Assembly (NCBI GenBank): GCA_030634585.1
Contig: DAOWAM010000008.1
Location: 1 to 14,316, forward strand
Origin: a bacterium
GTDB taxonomy: Bacteria > Patescibacteriota > Patescibacteriia > UBA2591 > DAOWAM01
Direction of reading: 5' to 3'
DNA length: 14,316 bases
Shown: one piece after another, positions 1 through 6,174 of the stretch
Layout: every line of letters begins with the position of its first letter
Position numbering within the stretch: the stretch's first letter is position 1
The notes under the pieces: generated by a model
Told to the model about the DNA's origin: nothing
What the model saw: only the letters and a program-made list of their open reading frames with translations
The model's database searches: none
Translations under genes and position numbers: made by a program

Positions 1-617
1 ATGCTGGAATTAGATTATCCAAATTAATCAAAATTTCTCTTGATAATAATTTAACTGGATTAGAATGGGCGACAGGAATCCCTGGTACAGTGGGAGGAGC
101 AGTACGTGGAAATGCTGGTGTGATGGGACAATCAATCAGCGACATTTTAACAAAAATTACTATATTTAGTAAAAATAAAATTAAGACGATGACAGTGAGT
201 GAAGCACAATTTTCTTATCGTCAAAGTATTTTTCAACAACATAAATCAAAAATTATTTTGTCAGTGGAAGTTAAACTTAAAAAAGGCAATGCTAATCAAA
301 GTCAGAAAGTAATTTCTGAGTTATTACAACAAAGACAGCGAAAGCAACCATTAAATTATCCAAATGCTGGTTGTATTTTTAAAAATCCAGCGCGCCAATC
401 AGCCGGGCAATTAATTGATCAGTGTGGATTGAAAGGGGAAAAAATTGGTCAAGCGCAAATTAGTTTAAAACACGCCAATTTTATTGTTAATTTGGGAGGA
501 GCAACATCTAAACAAGTACTAACGTTAATTAATTTAATAAAACAGACAGTGAAAGATAAATTTGCTGTTGATTTACAAGTAGAGATTGAATTTTTATCAA
601 CCCCACTCCTTAAATAA
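1..617 (+). CDS. murB: UDP-N-acetylenolpyruvoylglucosamine reductase MurB, 5'-truncated by the window edge
   Basis: MurB is the FAD-dependent cytoplasmic enzyme that reduces UDP-GlcNAc-enolpyruvate to UDP-MurNAc, the second committed step of peptidoglycan precursor synthesis. The reading frame is open from base 3, so the start codon and part of the FAD domain lie upstream; 204 residues are visible. In fragment numbering, GIPGTVGGAVRGNAG (25-39) is the FAD-binding glycine motif, YRQSIF (72-77) the substrate-binding YRxS motif, and NAGCIFKNP (121-129) the catalytic segment. SAGQLIDQCGLKG and HANFIVN follow. The proton-donating serine of E. coli MurB (GSFFKNP) is replaced by Cys124, a variant also found in other MurBs. 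Glu194 near the C-terminus fits the conserved catalytic glutamate. The C-terminus looks complete. No terminator is obvious downstream. Confidence 0.95.
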   Translation, partial: AGIRLSKLIKISLDNNLTGLEWATGIPGTVGGAVRGNAGVMGQSISDILTKITIFSKNKIKTMTVSEAQFSYRQSIFQQHKSKIILSVEVKLKKGNANQSQKVISELLQQRQRKQPLNYPNAGCIFKNPARQSAGQLIDQCGLKGEKIGQAQISLKHANFIVNLGGATSKQVLTLINLIKQTVKDKFAVDLQVEIEFLSTPLLK

Positions 618-674
618 TCTTTTTTGACCGACACTCGTTCCTTGCATATTTTATGTGAGGTGCTGCGACTAGGC

Positions 675-702
675 TTGCTTTTTATTCTAAGTTTGTTATA
701 AT
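675..702 (+). promoter_or_regulatory. Promoter (extended -10) for the membrane protein gene at 774
   Basis: TTGCTT (675-680), a 16-base spacer, then TATAAT (697-702) preceded by TG in the extended -10 arrangement (TGTTATAAT). The -35 box matches consensus at only three positions, but the -10 is perfect and extended. The expected transcription start is near 709, giving a leader of about 65 nt. Confidence 0.6.
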
Positions 703-735
703 AAATATCAATATTTAAAATTGTTCTTTTAAAAA

Positions 736-765
736 TCCGCTAAACTAATAAAGCGGAAAGGAGGT
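736..765 (+). promoter_or_regulatory. Leader hairpin followed by a canonical Shine-Dalgarno
   Basis: TCCGCT (736-741) can pair with AGCGGA (752-757) around a 10-base loop. The stem abuts AAAGGAGGT (757-765), a full match to the anti-Shine-Dalgarno of 16S rRNA, 8 bases before the ATG at 774. It is the only strong ribosome binding site I see in the window and it fixes this start. The hairpin could modulate ribosome access, but that is inference. Confidence 0.6.
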
Positions 766-773
766 AAACGTAA

Positions 774-1238
774 ATGACATTAAATTGGTTATTAGCGGTT
801 TTTATATTTTTCCTTAAACCAGAAATGATGGTTATTCATTTACGATGTTTAGGTTGGAGTATAATTCCTACTATTCTCACGGTAATTGGTCTAACAAGCT
901 TGATAGTCATTTTTATTTATTATTGTTGGGGTGGATTATTGAATAATTATTTTCGAAAGTATCAATGGCAAGCAAAAATTCTGGGTTGGGCATGGGTCAA
1001 AAAGATTAGAGATAATATTGAACAAGGTAAAAAAAGATGGATTAGTCATTTGTTGCGACATAATAAATCATTAATCTTTTTAATTATAGTTTTACCAATA
1101 CCATTACCATATCTTGATGGTGCTGCAGTGCTTGCTAGTAAAATAGCAAAAATTAAACACGGGTTATTATTGTGTCTAATCGCTAACACAATTAAAATAA
1201 TCTTATTGGCCATTTTGTCATTTTGGTTTAAAACATAA
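774..1238 (+). CDS. Small integral membrane protein, unidentified
   Basis: A 154-residue hydrophobic protein whose start is set by the full Shine-Dalgarno at 757-765. Hydrophobic stretches lie at about residues 3-14, 27-52, 98-113 and 128-151, with a basic amphipathic loop (about 60-95) between the second and third. The segment LPIPLPYLDGAAVLASKIA, followed by a last hydrophobic helix, resembles the proline/glycine re-entrant region of small multidrug-export-like (PF06695) or DedA/VTT-type proteins. That resemblance is by eye only and I do not assign a function. The gene has its own promoter and terminator, so it appears to be a single-gene transcription unit between murB and the ComEC-like gene. 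Confidence 0.75.
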   Translation: MTLNWLLAVFIFFLKPEMMVIHLRCLGWSIIPTILTVIGLTSLIVIFIYYCWGGLLNNYFRKYQWQAKILGWAWVKKIRDNIEQGKKRWISHLLRHNKSLIFLIIVLPIPLPYLDGAAVLASKIAKIKHGLLLCLIANTIKIILLAILSFWFKT

Positions 1239-1276
1239 TAAGGCGTGTATCAGAAATTGACACGCCTTATTTTTTT
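1238..1276 (+). terminator. Strong intrinsic terminator after the membrane protein gene
   Basis: ATAAGGCGTGT (1238-1248) and ACACGCCTTAT (1260-1270) form a perfect 11-bp stem with an 11-base loop. A run of seven T follows (1270-1276). The stem begins at the last base of the stop codon of the gene at 774. This is the most convincing Rho-independent terminator in the window. Confidence 0.93.
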
Positions 1277-1347
1277 ATTATACAATTGTCGTTTTTTATT
1301 TTATAATTAAATTAAATTAAGTTAAAATTAAATTAAAAAATTTCTAA

Positions 1348-2190
1348 ATGTCCGCAACAATTATTCAAAAAATTTATCGTTTATTATTTATTTGTTTATT
1401 GATTGTTTTAGCATTATTGGCTTGGATTTATTTTTCAGCGGATAATCATTTGCGAGTTATTTTTTTTGATGTTGGTCAAGGTGATTCCGCACTGATTATT
1501 ACACCGCAAGAACAAAATATTTTAATTGACGGTGGACCAACCAATCAACTCATCTATCAATTAGATAAATATTTACCTTTCTATAATCGTCGAATTGATT
1601 TAATGATTTTAACTCATCCAGAAAAAGATCATTTAGAAGGCTTGATTGAGGTCATTAAACGTTATCCAGTGAAACATATTTTATTAACTGGTGTTCAGAG
1701 ACAAAAACCTTTATCTGATTATCAAATTTGGTTAAAATTAATTGATCAGAAAAAAATCCCTTTTTATTTTCCTTATCAAACAAAATTTATTGATTTGGGC
1801 AAAACAACAATCGATGTTTTATATCCATGGGAAAATTTAGCTGGATTAGTAACGGAAAACTTAAATGATGCCAGCATTGTTAATAAATTAAACTTTGGAC
1901 AATTTAGCGTGCTTTTTACCGGTGATATTTCTCGAGAAGTGAAGGCGCGATTACTCAATCAATCAATTGATTTACGGTCGCTAATTTTAAAAGTAGCTCA
2001 TCATGGTTCTAAATATTCTAGTTATTTACCATTTTTTAAAGCTGTTTCTCCACATTGGGCGGTAATTTCATCTGGGGCGGATAATCATTATGGTCATCCA
2101 GGCGCAGAGACAATAGATGGAATAACCGTAGAGGGAGCGAAAATATTAAGAACAGATAAATTGGAACATATTGTTTTTCGAAAGGGTTAA
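1348..2190 (+). CDS. Membrane-anchored ComEC/Rec2-like metallo-beta-lactamase-fold hydrolase
   Basis: A 280-residue protein with an N-terminal membrane anchor (about residues 9-29) followed by an extracytoplasmic metallo-beta-lactamase fold. Motifs match the C-terminal domain of the competence protein ComEC: FFDVGQGDSALI (39-50), LIDGG (59-63), the metal-binding THPEKDH (89-95), LFTGDIS (189-195), VAHHGS (216-221) and the late histidine in YGHPGAE (248-254). All expected metal ligands are present (H90, D94, H95, D192, H218, H250), so the domain should be catalytically competent. The ComEC transmembrane competence domain and the N-terminal OB domain are absent, so this is a stand-alone hydrolase. 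Family knowledge suggests a phosphodiesterase or nuclease; the substrate is unknown. The start is the first ATG after an A+T-rich leader without a Shine-Dalgarno. TATAAT at 1302-1307 could be its -10, but no -35 is convincing. Confidence 0.87.
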   Translation: MSATIIQKIYRLLFICLLIVLALLAWIYFSADNHLRVIFFDVGQGDSALIITPQEQNILIDGGPTNQLIYQLDKYLPFYNRRIDLMILTHPEKDHLEGLIEVIKRYPVKHILLTGVQRQKPLSDYQIWLKLIDQKKIPFYFPYQTKFIDLGKTTIDVLYPWENLAGLVTENLNDASIVNKLNFGQFSVLFTGDISREVKARLLNQSIDLRSLILKVAHHGSKYSSYLPFFKAVSPHWAVISSGADNHYGHPGAETIDGITVEGAKILRTDKLEHIVFRKG

Positions 2191-2202
2191 GAACTAATTT
2201 TT

Positions 2203-2231
2203 TTGGCAACAGCTAAAGAAAATGATACAAT
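2203..2231 (+). promoter_or_regulatory. Near-consensus promoter upstream of ndk
   Basis: TTGGCA (2203-2208), a 17-base spacer and TACAAT (2226-2231), with TG one base before the -10 (TGATACAAT). Each hexamer differs from consensus at one position. The expected transcription start is near 2238, giving an 80-base leader before ndk. Confidence 0.72.
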
Positions 2232-2256
2232 AGAAAAATAAACTTTTGAAATATTA

Positions 2257-2282
2257 TATTATTAAATCCAGATTTAATAATA
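2257..2282 (+). repeat. Perfect A+T-rich inverted repeat in the ndk leader
   Basis: TATTATTAAAT (2257-2267) and ATTTAATAATA (2272-2282) form a perfect 11-bp stem closed by CCAG. It lies inside the predicted ndk 5' leader. All stem pairs are A-T, so an RNA hairpin would be only moderately stable. A protein-binding site is the alternative. Its role is unknown. Confidence 0.6.
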
Positions 2283-2320
2283 AAAATTTAAGATTTAAAC
2301 TAAATAGTAAATATAAATAA

Positions 2321-2791
2321 ATGGAAAGAACATTAATTTTGCTTAAACCAGACGCTTTACAACGGAGCTTACTGGGAGAAATTATTTCTCGTTTTGAGCG
2401 AAAGGGTCTAAAAATTATTGGCTTAAAGATGATGCAATTAAAAAAAGAAACCCTAGATGAACATTATGCGCAACACCAAGATAAAGCATTTTTTGATAAA
2501 TTAGAACGTTTTATGATGAGTGGCCCGGTGATTGCTATGATTTTAGAAGGGATAGAAGCGGTGTCGACAGTTCGTTTAATTGTTGGACCAACGTCGGGTA
2601 GGAAAGCTGATGTTGGTAGTATTCGCGGAGATTTTTCGATGAGTCAGCAACATAATATTGTTCATGCTTCTGATTCGGTGGAAACAGCTAAACAAGAAAT
2701 CTATCGATTTTTTAATGAAGAAGAATTATTTGACTATCAAAAAATAGATTTTGCTACCGTTTATTCAGAAGAAGAACGAGAAAATATTTAG
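2321..2791 (+). CDS. ndk: Nucleoside diphosphate kinase
   Basis: Ndk transfers the terminal phosphate from an NTP (usually ATP) to other NDPs through a phosphohistidine intermediate and balances NTP/dNTP pools in the cytoplasm. The 156-residue protein spans the whole family: N-terminal ERTLILLKPDA (2-12), HYAQH (48-52), FMMSGPVIAMILEG (64-77), and the catalytic NIVHASDS with His115. The loop reads TSGRKADVGSIRGDF, where many bacterial enzymes have an asparagine-proline version; the arginine and aspartate nucleotide-contacting positions remain. About ten charged residues extend the C-terminus. The ATG directly follows an A+T-rich leader without a Shine-Dalgarno, and the position agrees with the family N-terminus. 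No terminator follows, so transcription may continue through the nuclease remnant into corA. Confidence 0.97.
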   Translation: MERTLILLKPDALQRSLLGEIISRFERKGLKIIGLKMMQLKKETLDEHYAQHQDKAFFDKLERFMMSGPVIAMILEGIEAVSTVRLIVGPTSGRKADVGSIRGDFSMSQQHNIVHASDSVETAKQEIYRFFNEEELFDYQKIDFATVYSEEERENI

Positions 2792-2798
2792 TTTTTGA

Positions 2799-3294
2799 GT
2801 CGAGATTGCCAACGATTGGCGAAATAATTTTAAGGGTATTGAAACTTTTTTACCTAAACTTAATTTGTGTATTTTTGGCGCAATTGATGATGTTTGGATT
2901 AATGAGCAAGACGAATTAATTGTTGTTGATTATAAATCTACTAGTGTTGATAAAGAAATAACGCTGGACGATGAATGGAAAATTGTTTATAAGCGACAAA
3001 TGGAAATTTATCAATGGATCTTGCGGAGAGATAAGCGTAATCATCAACAGGTTTCTAATTTTGGTTATTTTGTTTATTGCAATGGGAAAGGCATTTGATG
3101 GAAAATTAGAGCTTGACATCAAAATTATTCCTTATCGAGGCGATGATTCTTGGATCAGTAAAACAATCGAGTAAGCCCATCAATGTTTAATAAGTGAGCA
3201 AATACCTGAATCGTCTCCAGATTGTGATTATTGTCGTTATTGCCAAGCAGTTAAAGATTTAGAAAATGAACCAAAAGAAAATAAATTATTCTAA
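2799..3294 (+). pseudogene. Decayed PD-(D/E)XK (Cas4/RecB-like) nuclease gene
   Basis: The region can be read as one protein only by mending two lesions. Bases 2799-3095 encode a segment with FGAIDDVW and ELIVVDYKST, the D...DxK catalytic core of the PD-(D/E)XK fold, then YKRQMEIYQW, the conserved Gln-Tyr helix, and FVYCNGK. A TGA (3096) ends this frame. A +1 shift near 3087-3091 continues it as AFDGKLELDIKIIPYRGDDSW. An in-frame TAA (3172-3174) follows, and after it the same frame runs AHQCLISEQIPES, then CDYCRYC, to a stop at 3292-3294. The N-terminal part (about 90 residues in relatives as I remember them) is missing, and the coding remnant begins 8 bases after the ndk stop. Deletion, frameshift and nonsense mutation together indicate a dead gene. 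TTG at 2865 gives a 77-codon open fragment that I do not consider functional. The tail overlaps the longest possible corA frame. Confidence 0.85.
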
Positions 3295-3304
3295 TAAAAA
3301 TTAT

Positions 3305-4219
3305 ATGATTTCTATTTTTTATCGAGCAACTAAAGATGAACAATTAAAACAACTAACTGAAATAAAAAAAAATGCTTGGGTTAATATAGTTAATCCAAAT
3401 GAAACAGAAATAAAAGACATCTGTGAATTAACTGGAATTGAAAAAGAATTTATTATTGACACATTAGATCCAGACGAATTACCACGAATCGAAAAATCAG
3501 GAGAGGTTGCCTATATTATTTTGAATGTTCCATATGAAGAAAATGGCGAAATTTTAAGTGTTCCCTTTTTGATTGCCGTTACACCCGATTTTTTAGTTAC
3601 TCTTTCACCGAAACGATTAAAACCAATCGAACAAATTTTGCAGAAGAATATTTACACCACCCAAAAAACTAAAAATATACTCGAACTTTCTTTAAAAGTC
3701 GTGGATTTTTATGAACAAGAAATTAGAAAAATTAATAAATCTATTTATACAAAAAAAGTTAATTTATCAAAATTAACGAATAAAGACATTATTAATTTTG
3801 TTGGTTTAGAAAAAATTCTTAATAAATTTATTACTTCGCTTATACCAACGATTAGTATTTTTGAAAAGATTTTGAGTGGTAAGTATGTGAAGATTTATAA
3901 AGATGATCAGGAATTAACCGAAGATTTGATTATTGATTCTCAACAATGTTTGAATATGTGCCGTGGTAGTATTAAAAATGTAACTAATATTCGGCAAGCG
4001 TATTCAACAATTTTAACTAATGATTTAAATCGAGTAATGAAGTTTTTAACTTCATTGACGATTATTATCGGTGTGCCGACAATTATCGCCAGCCTATATG
4101 GAATGAACGTTAAATTGCCGTTGCAAGGCAATGTTTTTGCTTTCGTTTATATTTGTCTTTTTACTTTGATTGCTTGTTTAGTTTTGGCGTTCATTTTTTA
4201 TTTTAAAAAGTGGTTTTAA
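3305..4219 (+). CDS. corA: CorA-type Mg2+/Co2+ channel
   Basis: CorA proteins are pentameric inner-membrane channels that admit Mg2+ (and Co2+). From ATG 3305 the protein has 304 residues. It has a soluble N-terminal alpha/beta domain (AWVNIVNPNETEI, LDPDELPRIE), a long helical stalk, then two C-terminal transmembrane helices. The family signature YGMN lies at about 265-268, at the end of the first helix. A basic FKKWF tail ends the second. The frame is also open from ATG 3266, which would add 13 residues. I prefer 3305 because the added stretch is an out-of-frame reading of the nuclease pseudogene tail (stop 3292-3294), and MISIFYR resembles the usual family N-terminus. Neither ATG has a Shine-Dalgarno. 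No own promoter is evident. Confidence 0.93.
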   Translation: MISIFYRATKDEQLKQLTEIKKNAWVNIVNPNETEIKDICELTGIEKEFIIDTLDPDELPRIEKSGEVAYIILNVPYEENGEILSVPFLIAVTPDFLVTLSPKRLKPIEQILQKNIYTTQKTKNILELSLKVVDFYEQEIRKINKSIYTKKVNLSKLTNKDIINFVGLEKILNKFITSLIPTISIFEKILSGKYVKIYKDDQELTEDLIIDSQQCLNMCRGSIKNVTNIRQAYSTILTNDLNRVMKFLTSLTIIIGVPTIIASLYGMNVKLPLQGNVFAFVYICLFTLIACLVLAFIFYFKKWF

Positions 4220-4245
4220 TAAATAATTAAACAAAAACTCAAAGA

Positions 4246-5364
4246 GTGAATAAAATAAAAAAGATAATTAAAACAACGAAAAATAAATTAAAATCAACCC
4301 CCCAAAAAATAGTAGTTGGAATATCGGGCGGTGTTGATTCTGCTGTGGCGTTATCTTTACTCAAGCAACAAAACTTTGCACCAGTCGGTGTTTTTTTAAA
4401 GTTTAGCGCTTGGCAAGACAAAGAAAGTGATGCCAAGAAAAATATTTATCTTAGAGATAAATCAATTGCTAATGCTCGCCAGATTTGTCAGCGATTGGAC
4501 GTTCCTTTTTTTATTTATAATGTAGCAAGTGATTTTAATAAGCAGGTGGTAAATTATTTTGTTTCTGAATTAAAAAATAATCGAACGCCCAATCCTTGTG
4601 TTATTTGCAATCGCGAGTTTAAGTTTAAACAGCTTTTTGCTTGGGCAAAACAACACCAGATTGAATATGTTGCTACTGGACATTATGCTAAAATCAAAAA
4701 GAATTTAGTAAGTCAAAAATATGAATTAGTAGAAGCAAAAGATAAGCATAAAGATCAAACATATTTTTTGTCTATTTTACCACAACGCTGGTTTAAAAAT
4801 ATTATTTTTCCTTTGGGTAATTATTTAAAAGAAGAAGTTTGTCAGATAGCTAAAAGACAGGGACTAATTATTAAGCAAGAAAGTCAAGACTTTTGTTTTG
4901 TTAGTAAAAAAATAATGACGCAATTTCTGAAAGAAGTTATTGGCAGTCAAACAGGTCAAATTGTTGATTCTACCGGGAAAATTTTAGGCAAACACGAAGG
5001 TCTATGTTTTTACACCATTGGACAGAGAAAAAGGATTAACCTATCTAATGGACCTTATTTTGTTGAAGCAATTGATGTAGTTAAAAATAATCTAATAGTA
5101 ACTAAACGACGACAAGAAATTTGTCAGCAGGAAATTATTCTTTCTCCTTGTTATTTCATTTCAGGAGAACCTTTAAAAGATAAAATGAAAGTAATGGCAA
5201 AAATACGATATCAACAAGCGCTTAATCAAGCAGTAATTTTTCCATCTAAGAATAAAAAGAAAATAAAAGTTATTTTTACCAAACCACAATTAGCGGTGAC
5301 GCCGGGACAATTTTGTGTTTTCTATCAAGGTAGAAAATGTTTGGGTGGGGGAATAATCAATTAA
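4246..5364 (+). CDS. mnmA: tRNA-specific 2-thiouridylase MnmA
   Basis: MnmA activates U34 of tRNA-Lys, -Glu and -Gln with ATP and inserts sulfur to give s2U34, using sulfur relayed from a cysteine desulfurase. The 372-residue protein has the PP-loop VVGISGGVDS (23-32), NPCVICN with the catalytic Cys118, ATGHYAK (143-149), KDQTYFLS (169-176), SQDFCFV with the second catalytic Cys217, and GLCFYTIGQRK, followed by the C-terminal beta-barrel. Both cysteines needed for persulfide chemistry are present. The start is GTG at 4246; about 20 basic residues precede the PP-loop. A weak AAAGAG lies immediately upstream. It follows corA by 26 bases and is followed after 5 bases by the VIT1-like gene, consistent with one operon. 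Confidence 0.96.
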   Translation: MNKIKKIIKTTKNKLKSTPQKIVVGISGGVDSAVALSLLKQQNFAPVGVFLKFSAWQDKESDAKKNIYLRDKSIANARQICQRLDVPFFIYNVASDFNKQVVNYFVSELKNNRTPNPCVICNREFKFKQLFAWAKQHQIEYVATGHYAKIKKNLVSQKYELVEAKDKHKDQTYFLSILPQRWFKNIIFPLGNYLKEEVCQIAKRQGLIIKQESQDFCFVSKKIMTQFLKEVIGSQTGQIVDSTGKILGKHEGLCFYTIGQRKRINLSNGPYFVEAIDVVKNNLIVTKRRQEICQQEIILSPCYFISGEPLKDKMKVMAKIRYQQALNQAVIFPSKNKKKIKVIFTKPQLAVTPGQFCVFYQGRKCLGGGIIN

Positions 5365-5369
5365 AAACC

Positions 5370-5885
5370 ATGAGCATATTTAAAAAGTACACTCATCAAT
5401 TAAAAATCGGGCTTTCATTTGGTCTAACTTCGGGTGTAATTACTACATTAGGTATGATTAGTGGGTTGTCAGCAGCTGAATTTTCCAAAATAGTGGTAAT
5501 TACTGGAATCATAGTTTTAGCTTTTGCTGATGGTCTGTCTGATGCCGTCGGAATACATTTATCAGAAGAATCGGAAACTACATTACAAGGGGAAAAGGTT
5601 CATAATCAAAAAGAAATTTGGCTAACTACTCTATTTGTTTTTATTAGTAAAGTGATATTTGCTCTAACTTTTATTATTCCTTTCTTAATTTTTATGCCAC
5701 GAATGGCATTATTGATATCTATTGTGTGGGGAATATTTTTATTGACAATTCTAAGTTTCTATATCGCTAAAACTAACCAAGAAAAACCATTTAAAATAAT
5801 TATTGAACATATTACTTTGGTTTTTGCAGTTATTATTGTAACTTGGTTAATCGGTCATTTTGTATCAATATTATTAAATAAATAA
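5370..5885 (+). CDS. VIT1/CCC1-family metal (iron/manganese) transporter
   Basis: A 171-residue membrane protein of the VIT1/CCC1 family, which moves Fe2+ or Mn2+ out of the cytosol. GLSFGLTSGVITTLGMISGL (14-33) is the characteristic first transmembrane segment. FADGLSDAVGIHLSEESE (52-69) carries the family's acidic, metal-interacting second segment. Hydrophobic helices lie at about 41-53, 85-108, 112-133 and 147-168, five in all with the first. The protein is short for the family and lacks the long cytoplasmic three-helix hub of eukaryotic VIT1; a short charged linker (65-82) stands in its place. The frame is open from 5337 inside mnmA, but I choose ATG 5370, which avoids that overlap and starts just before the conserved segment. 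The direction and the metal are inferred from the family only. Confidence 0.82.
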   Translation: MSIFKKYTHQLKIGLSFGLTSGVITTLGMISGLSAAEFSKIVVITGIIVLAFADGLSDAVGIHLSEESETTLQGEKVHNQKEIWLTTLFVFISKVIFALTFIIPFLIFMPRMALLISIVWGIFLLTILSFYIAKTNQEKPFKIIIEHITLVFAVIIVTWLIGHFVSILLNK

Positions 5886-5889
5886 ATTT

Positions 5890-6171
5890 ATGGATAAAAA
5901 CACTACGTTGGCAGAAATTTTAAAACATTCTCAAGCAAATAAAATATTGGCGAAATATCATTTGCCTTGTTTGTTTTGTCCGATGGCGCAATATGAAATT
6001 AGTAAGTTAACAATTGGTGAAGTAGCCGAGATGTATCATCTCAATTTGACCGGTATGTTGAAAGAATTAAATTTACTTATTAGCAAATCTATTGATAAAC
6101 AAAGAAGTAAACCCGGATTTAAATCCAGGCGCAGTTCCTCACCTAGAATAGTGAGGAAAATAAATAAATAA
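5890..6171 (+). CDS. DUF1858 small CxxC redox-disulfide protein
   Basis: A 93-residue protein whose first 60 or so residues match the DUF1858 fold (hybrid-cluster-protein-associated redox disulfide): TLAEIL (6-11), a helix ending NKILAKYHLPC, CLFC (Cys27, Cys30), then IGEVAEMYHLNLTGMLKELN. The CxxC pair suggests a thiol-disulfide or metal site in the cytoplasm; no signal peptide or membrane segment is present. Stand-alone members usually end near the LN motif. Here a basic Ser/Arg/Lys tail of about 25 residues follows (SRRSSSPRIVRK), encoded by DNA containing two inverted repeats (6115-6126 and 6135-6158). The gene lies 4 bases after the VIT1-like gene and 3 bases before the thioredoxin/DsbD-like gene, so co-translation is likely. 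Confidence 0.83.
   Translation: MDKNTTLAEILKHSQANKILAKYHLPCLFCPMAQYEISKLTIGEVAEMYHLNLTGMLKELNLLISKSIDKQRSKPGFKSRRSSSPRIVRKINK
6115..6158 (+). repeat. Two adjacent inverted repeats inside the 3' end of the DUF1858 gene
   Basis: GGATTTAAATCC (6115-6126) is a perfect 12-base palindrome. Eight bases later TTCCTCAC (6135-6142) and GTGAGGAA (6151-6158) form a perfect 8-bp stem with loop CTAGAATA. Both lie in the extra C-terminal coding segment just before the stop. No T-run follows, so this is not a terminator. An RNA processing or stability element is one possibility, a small inserted palindromic element another. Confidence 0.6.
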
Positions 6172-6174
6172 AAT

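Noticed and set aside
449..634. Minus-strand ORF opposite murB, and similar antisense ORFs opposite fusA and tuf
   Set aside because: They lie within well-conserved coding sequence on the other strand and show no recognisable protein features.
1301..1345. AAATTAAATTAA runs before the ComEC-like gene as a tandem repeat array
   Set aside because: Short, irregular A/T words of this kind occur in most gaps of this A+T-rich DNA.
3096..3098. UGA read as glycine or tryptophan (alternative genetic code)
   Set aside because: Reading through the TGA at 3096 does not restore the nuclease sequence, the DUF167 gene ends normally at TGA (7635-7637), and all tryptophans seen at conserved positions are TGG.
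3081..3100. GGGAAAG run at the nuclease frame change as a possible programmed frameshift site
   Set aside because: The needed shift is +1 and the run does not have the codon phase of a -1 slippery heptamer. An in-frame TAA follows 25 codons later and the N-terminal part of the protein is missing, so decay is the simpler explanation.
3266..3304. Longer corA start at ATG 3266
   Set aside because: The extra 13 residues are the nuclease pseudogene tail read in another frame; the family N-terminus begins at ATG 3305.
5337..5369. Longer start of the VIT1-like gene inside mnmA
   Set aside because: It would use TTG and add residues unlike the family (FGWGNNQLK), which are an off-frame reading of the conserved mnmA end.
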